64,000 nucleotides of DNA from Marinospirillum sp035271045 (GTDB lineage: Bacteria > Pseudomonadota > Gammaproteobacteria > Pseudomonadales > Halomonadaceae): contig NZ_DATESC010000007.1 in assembly GCF_035271045.1 (NCBI RefSeq), forward strand, positions 196,361-260,360. The letters run 5' to 3'. This document shows positions 60,898-64,000 of this stretch, piece by piece (position 1 is the stretch's first letter; each line of letters opens with the position of its first letter). Below the pieces are notes generated by a model. That model was not told the DNA's origin and made no database searches. It saw only the letters and a program-made list of their open reading frames with translations. Position numbers and translations under genes: made by a program.

Positions 60898-60953
60898 TAG
60901 GCCAGTGGTTAGCTGACCTAGATTTATTATGGAAAAGTGCTATAGATGCCTAA
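60898..60953 (+). pseudogene. Diverged remnant of the thiK 3' end
   Basis: The sequence encodes GQWLADLDLLWKSAIDA and a stop, compared with GRWLVDLDLLWKQAIE at the end of thiK (56911-56963). About 42 of 50 aligned bases match. It overlaps the rlmKL 3' end by 14 bases, showing that thiK once converged directly with rlmKL. Confidence 0.85.
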
Positions 60954-63192
60954 TTTCAAAACACTGGTGAATTTTAGTGTTGCGCTCAAAATCAGGATCA
61001 AGCGTTTGGCGGGTAATATTCACCACTTCATATTTTTCTAAAATCTCGGGGCTAATTTTAAAGCCACGTAAGTTATTTGAGAAAATTAGTAAGCCGTCGG
61101 TACTTAAACGTGCCATGGCTAAATCAACCAACTCTTCTTGGTCACGCTGAATATCTAAAGTACCCTGCATTCGCTTAGAGTTAGAAAAAGTAGGTGGGTC
61201 CATAAAAATTAAATCATAAGCGCCGCGATCTTGTTTTAACCACTCGCGGCAGTCGGCTTGCACACGGCTGTGCTTTTTTAAATCCAGCTTATTTAAACGT
61301 AAATTGCGCTCTAGCCAATCTAGGTAGGTTTTAGATAAATCGACACTGGTGGTATGAATCGCGCCGCCTACTGCTGCATGAAGAGTTGCTGCACCGGTGT
61401 AACAAAATAAGTTTAGGAAACGTGCTGTTTTTGCTTCTTTAGCGATACGCAGTCGAATGGGGCGATGGTCTAAAAATACGCCGCTGTCGAGGTAGTTGGT
61501 AAGGTTGACCAATAACTCAACCTGCCCTTCGTGCACGGGAAAAAATACGCCTTGGTCAGCAAATTTTTCGTACTGCCTTTTACCTGTTTGTTTACGGCGG
61601 GTTTTTAAATGAATCTTGTCAGCCGCAACATCAAGTACGCTAGGAATGGCTTGCAAGGCTTCCATTAAACGCCTTTGTGCCTTGCTCTCATCTATGGTAG
61701 CTGGTGGCGCGTATTCTTGAACGTGTACTTGGTCGTTATAAATGTCTATGGCTAAGGCATATTCTGGCATATCCGCATCGTACAGGCGGTAGCAGCTAAT
61801 GTTTTCACGCTTAACCCAACGCGAAAATTTCTTTAAGTTTTTAGCCAAGCGGTTAGCAAACATTTGTGCGCCTTCACTTAAAGGTCGAATCGTTATTGGC
61901 ACTTCTGTTATTTCTGTTATTTCTGCTGCGGTTGATGCTTTTGCAACACTTTCAGACGCTTCATTCAAACTGTCAGCAGTAGCTGTTATCGGCTTGCTTT
62001 TACTAGTAAATAAATGAGTACCTGCTTCGGGTACTTCAAATAGGTACAAACGGCATTCTAAAGTGGCGTTGTTAATCGGATAGTTTTTATACGGGCGTAA
62101 TGGAATGCGGTAGGCTAATTCTTGGTTATTGGTAAATAGTGCTAGCTTCCAATGTGCATAATGTTGACTGGCTTTCTGACCTAAACCTGCATATAAAACA
62201 GCTAGTTGAGGCAAGTTGTCTAAACGCTCGCCATAGGGTGGATTGGTAATTAACAAACCACGTGACGCAAAAGCTGGCGGTAATTCGCTTAACGGACGAA
62301 CAAACAAACGCACTTTATCCAATAAGCCAGCACGTTCTAGGTTGTCTTTTGCCATGTCAATAACGCGGGAATCTTGATCGCTGCCTTCAAAGTTTAAAAC
62401 TTTATTTGCGCTAGCTGCACGGCGGGCTTCTGCTTCATCCACCAACGCTTGCCAGATGCTGGGATGATGCCCTAACCAAGTTTCTAAACCGTGCCAAGGG
62501 CGCATTAAGCCGGGTGCAACGTCTAATGCCATAAAAGCAGCTTCGGCAAGCAAAGTACCTGAACCACAGAAAGGATCGAGCAATACCGCTTCTTCTGCCG
62601 CCATAGCTGGCCAACCGGCACGCAGCAACAAAGCTGCTGCGAGGTTTTCTTTTAAAGGGGCTAAACCTGCTTGTAAGCGATAACCACGCTGGTGCAAGCT
62701 AACACCACCTAAATCAAGGCTTAAAACGGTTTTTTGACCTTTATCAAAACGCAAATGAAAGCGTACATCGGGGCGCGTTTTATCGACGGAAGGGCGGCGA
62801 TCTTGCTGTTGTTTAAAATAATCAACCACGGCATCTTTGACGCGCAGCGCTGTGTCGTGAGTGTTGCGTAGCTGTGGTGTAGTGCCTGAAACTTCTACAA
62901 ATAAAGTGCCATCACCTAGCAGGTGTTCACTCCAATCCACTAAGGATAGCCAATTGCTTAAATCTTCAGCCGTTTCTACAAAAGCCGTATCAATTTGCAG
63001 TAATACACGGTTAGCAAGGCGTGACCACAAAATGGCGCGGTAAGCACTGTCTAAACTTGCTTCACCCGTTACCCGCCCTACCCTAGCGCGTGGATCAATA
63101 AAGCCCAGTGTTGCTAGCTCTTCGGCAAGCAGTTGTTCTAGGCCACGCGAACAGGTGACATGGACGGTATACATACGATTCAAGGGGGTCAT
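60940..63192 (-). CDS. rlmL: Bifunctional 23S rRNA methyltransferase RlmKL
   Basis: The 750-residue protein has an N-terminal THUMP domain (about 60-160), the RlmL N2-guanine methyltransferase (about 180-380, LDPFCGSGTLLAEAAFMALD, NPPYGER) and the RlmK N7-guanine methyltransferase (about 560-745, LFCYTGAATLHAAVGGA, MDPPTFSNSKRM). Together they make m2G2445 and m7G2069 in E. coli 23S rRNA. The length and fused arrangement are typical of gammaproteobacteria (E. coli 702). A Ser/Ala/Thr-rich insert lies between the halves (about 395-430). A start at ATG 63174 is also possible. Confidence 0.95.
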   Translation of the reverse strand: MTPLNRMYTVHVTCSRGLEQLLAEELATLGFIDPRARVGRVTGEASLDSAYRAILWSRLANRVLLQIDTAFVETAEDLSNWLSLVDWSEHLLGDGTLFVEVSGTTPQLRNTHDTALRVKDAVVDYFKQQQDRRPSVDKTRPDVRFHLRFDKGQKTVLSLDLGGVSLHQRGYRLQAGLAPLKENLAAALLLRAGWPAMAAEEAVLLDPFCGSGTLLAEAAFMALDVAPGLMRPWHGLETWLGHHPSIWQALVDEAEARRAASANKVLNFEGSDQDSRVIDMAKDNLERAGLLDKVRLFVRPLSELPPAFASRGLLITNPPYGERLDNLPQLAVLYAGLGQKASQHYAHWKLALFTNNQELAYRIPLRPYKNYPINNATLECRLYLFEVPEAGTHLFTSKSKPITATADSLNEASESVAKASTAAEITEITEVPITIRPLSEGAQMFANRLAKNLKKFSRWVKRENISCYRLYDADMPEYALAIDIYNDQVHVQEYAPPATIDESKAQRRLMEALQAIPSVLDVAADKIHLKTRRKQTGKRQYEKFADQGVFFPVHEGQVELLVNLTNYLDSGVFLDHRPIRLRIAKEAKTARFLNLFCYTGAATLHAAVGGAIHTTSVDLSKTYLDWLERNLRLNKLDLKKHSRVQADCREWLKQDRGAYDLIFMDPPTFSNSKRMQGTLDIQRDQEELVDLAMARLSTDGLLIFSNNLRGFKISPEILEKYEVVNITRQTLDPDFERNTKIHQCFEIRHL

Positions 63193-63365
63193 CGGTAACG
63201 CCTTTTTAAGTCGAGCAATTATGTTGGGTAATCAAAAACATGAAACTGATAAATAAATAAAGCTATCAATACTGAGTCATCTGGCTTATCAATAGAGGCG
63301 AGGCATTCAGATGACCTGCCGTAGATGAAAGCACTATCTTAACAATAAACAAGAGGCTGTACTCT

Positions 63366-63584
63366 ATGAAGCGTCAAAAACGTGATCGTACCCATAGCGT
63401 TTACACTCGTGGTTATAAAATTGGCTTGTCTGGTCAATCTCGGGATAAATGCCCTAGCGAACAAGATGAAGTCCGCACTAGCTGGATGAATGGCTGGCGT
63501 GAAGGTAGGGAAGATCGGTGGTCAGGAATGAACGGTGTGTCTGCTATTCATAAAAACCCCGCCGTTACCATCGGCAACTCCTAA
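63366..63584 (+). CDS. rmf: Ribosome modulation factor
   Basis: The 72-residue protein starts MKRQKRDRTHSVYTRGYKIGLSGQSRDKCP and continues TSWMNGWREGREDRWSG, the RMF signature (RAxxRGYxAGLxGR..CP....R..WxxGWRxGR). RMF dimerises ribosomes into 100S particles in stationary phase. It is divergent from rlmKL, the usual gammaproteobacterial neighbour. The tail is a little longer than in E. coli (55). Confidence 0.95.
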   Translation: MKRQKRDRTHSVYTRGYKIGLSGQSRDKCPSEQDEVRTSWMNGWREGREDRWSGMNGVSAIHKNPAVTIGNS

Positions 63585-63591
63585 CCGCCTA

Positions 63592-63615
63592 AGCTCGATC
63601 ATACCGTATCGAGTT
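63592..63615 (+). terminator. Hairpin after rmf
   Basis: AGCTCGAT-CATACCGT-ATCGAGTT can form an 8-bp stem with one G-U pair. There is no clean T-tract, so termination is uncertain; it lies just before the transposon right end. Confidence 0.35.
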
Positions 63616-63639
63616 ATCTAATAAAGGCTCATGCTATTG

Positions 63640-63800
63640 ACATCCTCCCTGCCCTAAAGGACAGGGATTCCTACTCCTAGACGGCCATGTCCGACCGCAA
63701 GAATGTTTTGTGCCGCATTAACATCACGGCAGTCGTGCGTGGCACCGCACCCACTGCAAGTCCATTCTCTTATTCCAAGTCCTGCGATACCTCTCGGCCT
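63640..63800 (-). ncRNA. Probable TnpB omega-RNA region and transposon right end
   Basis: The 3' end of tnpB runs into the hairpin CCCTGTCC-TTTA-GGGCAGGG (63647-63666), with the tnpB stop inside it, followed on the minus strand by GAGGATGTCAA. In IS200/IS605-type elements the 3' part of tnpB plus the right end forms the omega-RNA, with the guide taken from the flanking DNA. The 5' limit given here is a guess. Confidence 0.45.
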
Positions 63801-64000
63801 CGATTCGGGCAAGTTGCCACAATTCGAACAGGTTTGGGTGGTGTACGCTTCGTTCACTACCTTAAAAACAATGCCTGCGTGAGCGCATTTATAGTCCAAC
63901 ATTGTTTTTAATTGACCCCAGCCAGCGTCCAGCACTGACTTAGCCATTCTGGTTTTAACGAGTTTTAAGCTGCTGACATTACCCACATAAATTTCACCGC
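63654..64000 (-). CDS. tnpB: TnpB RNA-guided nuclease (IS200/IS605/IS1341 type), C-terminal part
   Basis: The frame is open to the window edge, so at least 115 residues are seen and the N-terminal domains lie outside. Visible are YVGNVSSLKLVKTRMAKSV, DAGWGQLKTMLDYKC, the zinc ribbon CSNCG...CSGCG and the RuvC III block HDCRDVNAAQNIL, with an extra residue between HD and RD in my reading. The tail ends VGIPVL. TnpB cleaves DNA guided by omega-RNA. No tnpA is in view. The element inserted downstream of rmf. Confidence 0.85.
   Translation of the reverse strand, partial: GEIYVGNVSSLKLVKTRMAKSVLDAGWGQLKTMLDYKCAHAGIVFKVVNEAYTTQTCSNCGNLPESRPRGIAGLGIREWTCSGCGATHDCRDVNAAQNILAVGHGRLGVGIPVL

Overview
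The window is gammaproteobacterial chromosome, moderately AT-rich and densely coded. The clues are an rseA-rseC-degP run leading into lepA-lepB-rnc-era-recO-pdxJ, a serC-pheA-hisC-(tyrA/aroA fusion) cluster in the order known from Pseudomonas and Oceanospirillales-type bacteria, plus rfaH, parC/parE, rlmKL, rmf and Fur-box-like sites. I would place it near Oceanospirillales/Pseudomonadales, but the genus cannot be read from this sequence.

Layout. 1-14 kb: envelope-stress and housekeeping genes (RseA C-terminal part, RseC, a DegP/MucD protease, LepA, signal peptidase, RNase III, Era, RecO, PdxJ, an AmpG-like permease, an unrecognised 634-residue membrane protein, PanE, convergent RfaH, YajQ, AcpS). 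14-22.5 kb: a heme/iron locus (hmuSTUV divergent from a TonB receptor and a HmuY-like lipoprotein, followed by a di-heme peroxidase lipoprotein). Two Fur-box-like sites lie in the hmuS/receptor intergenic region. 22.6-28.6 kb: a second TonB receptor behind another Fur-like site, in one run with a NitT/TauT-type ABC importer and an NnrS-family membrane protein; its substrate is unknown. 28.6-36 kb: NfeD, a split stomatin gene, parE, a NERD-domain protein and parC. 36-46 kb: transporters, tRNA-Ser(GGA), a nitroreductase and a GGDEF-EAL protein. 46-51.6 kb: the aromatic/serine cluster.

The accessory interest is around the thiamine genes (51.7-61 kb). thiB-thiP-thiQ, under a TPP riboswitch, is split by a toxin-antitoxin cassette between thiP and thiQ. 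The cassette is flanked by a nearly identical 58-bp direct repeat of the thiP/thiQ junction, so a dead 5' stub of thiQ sits next to thiP. Upstream, the divergent thiamine-kinase-like gene begins opposite the riboswitch. Between it and rlmKL lies about 4 kb of decayed island material: a gutted AAA ATPase, a RadC-like stub, a possible helicase tail, an orphan coiled-coil lipoprotein, a zinc-ribbon stub and a Cro/CI-type regulator with a palindromic operator candidate. The island ends in a diverged second copy of the thiK 3' end. Both insertions therefore carry a duplicated end of the adjacent thi gene.

At the right edge is the 3' part of a TnpB nuclease gene with a terminal hairpin suggesting an omega-RNA/right end. 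I found no CRISPR array, rRNA or replication origin.
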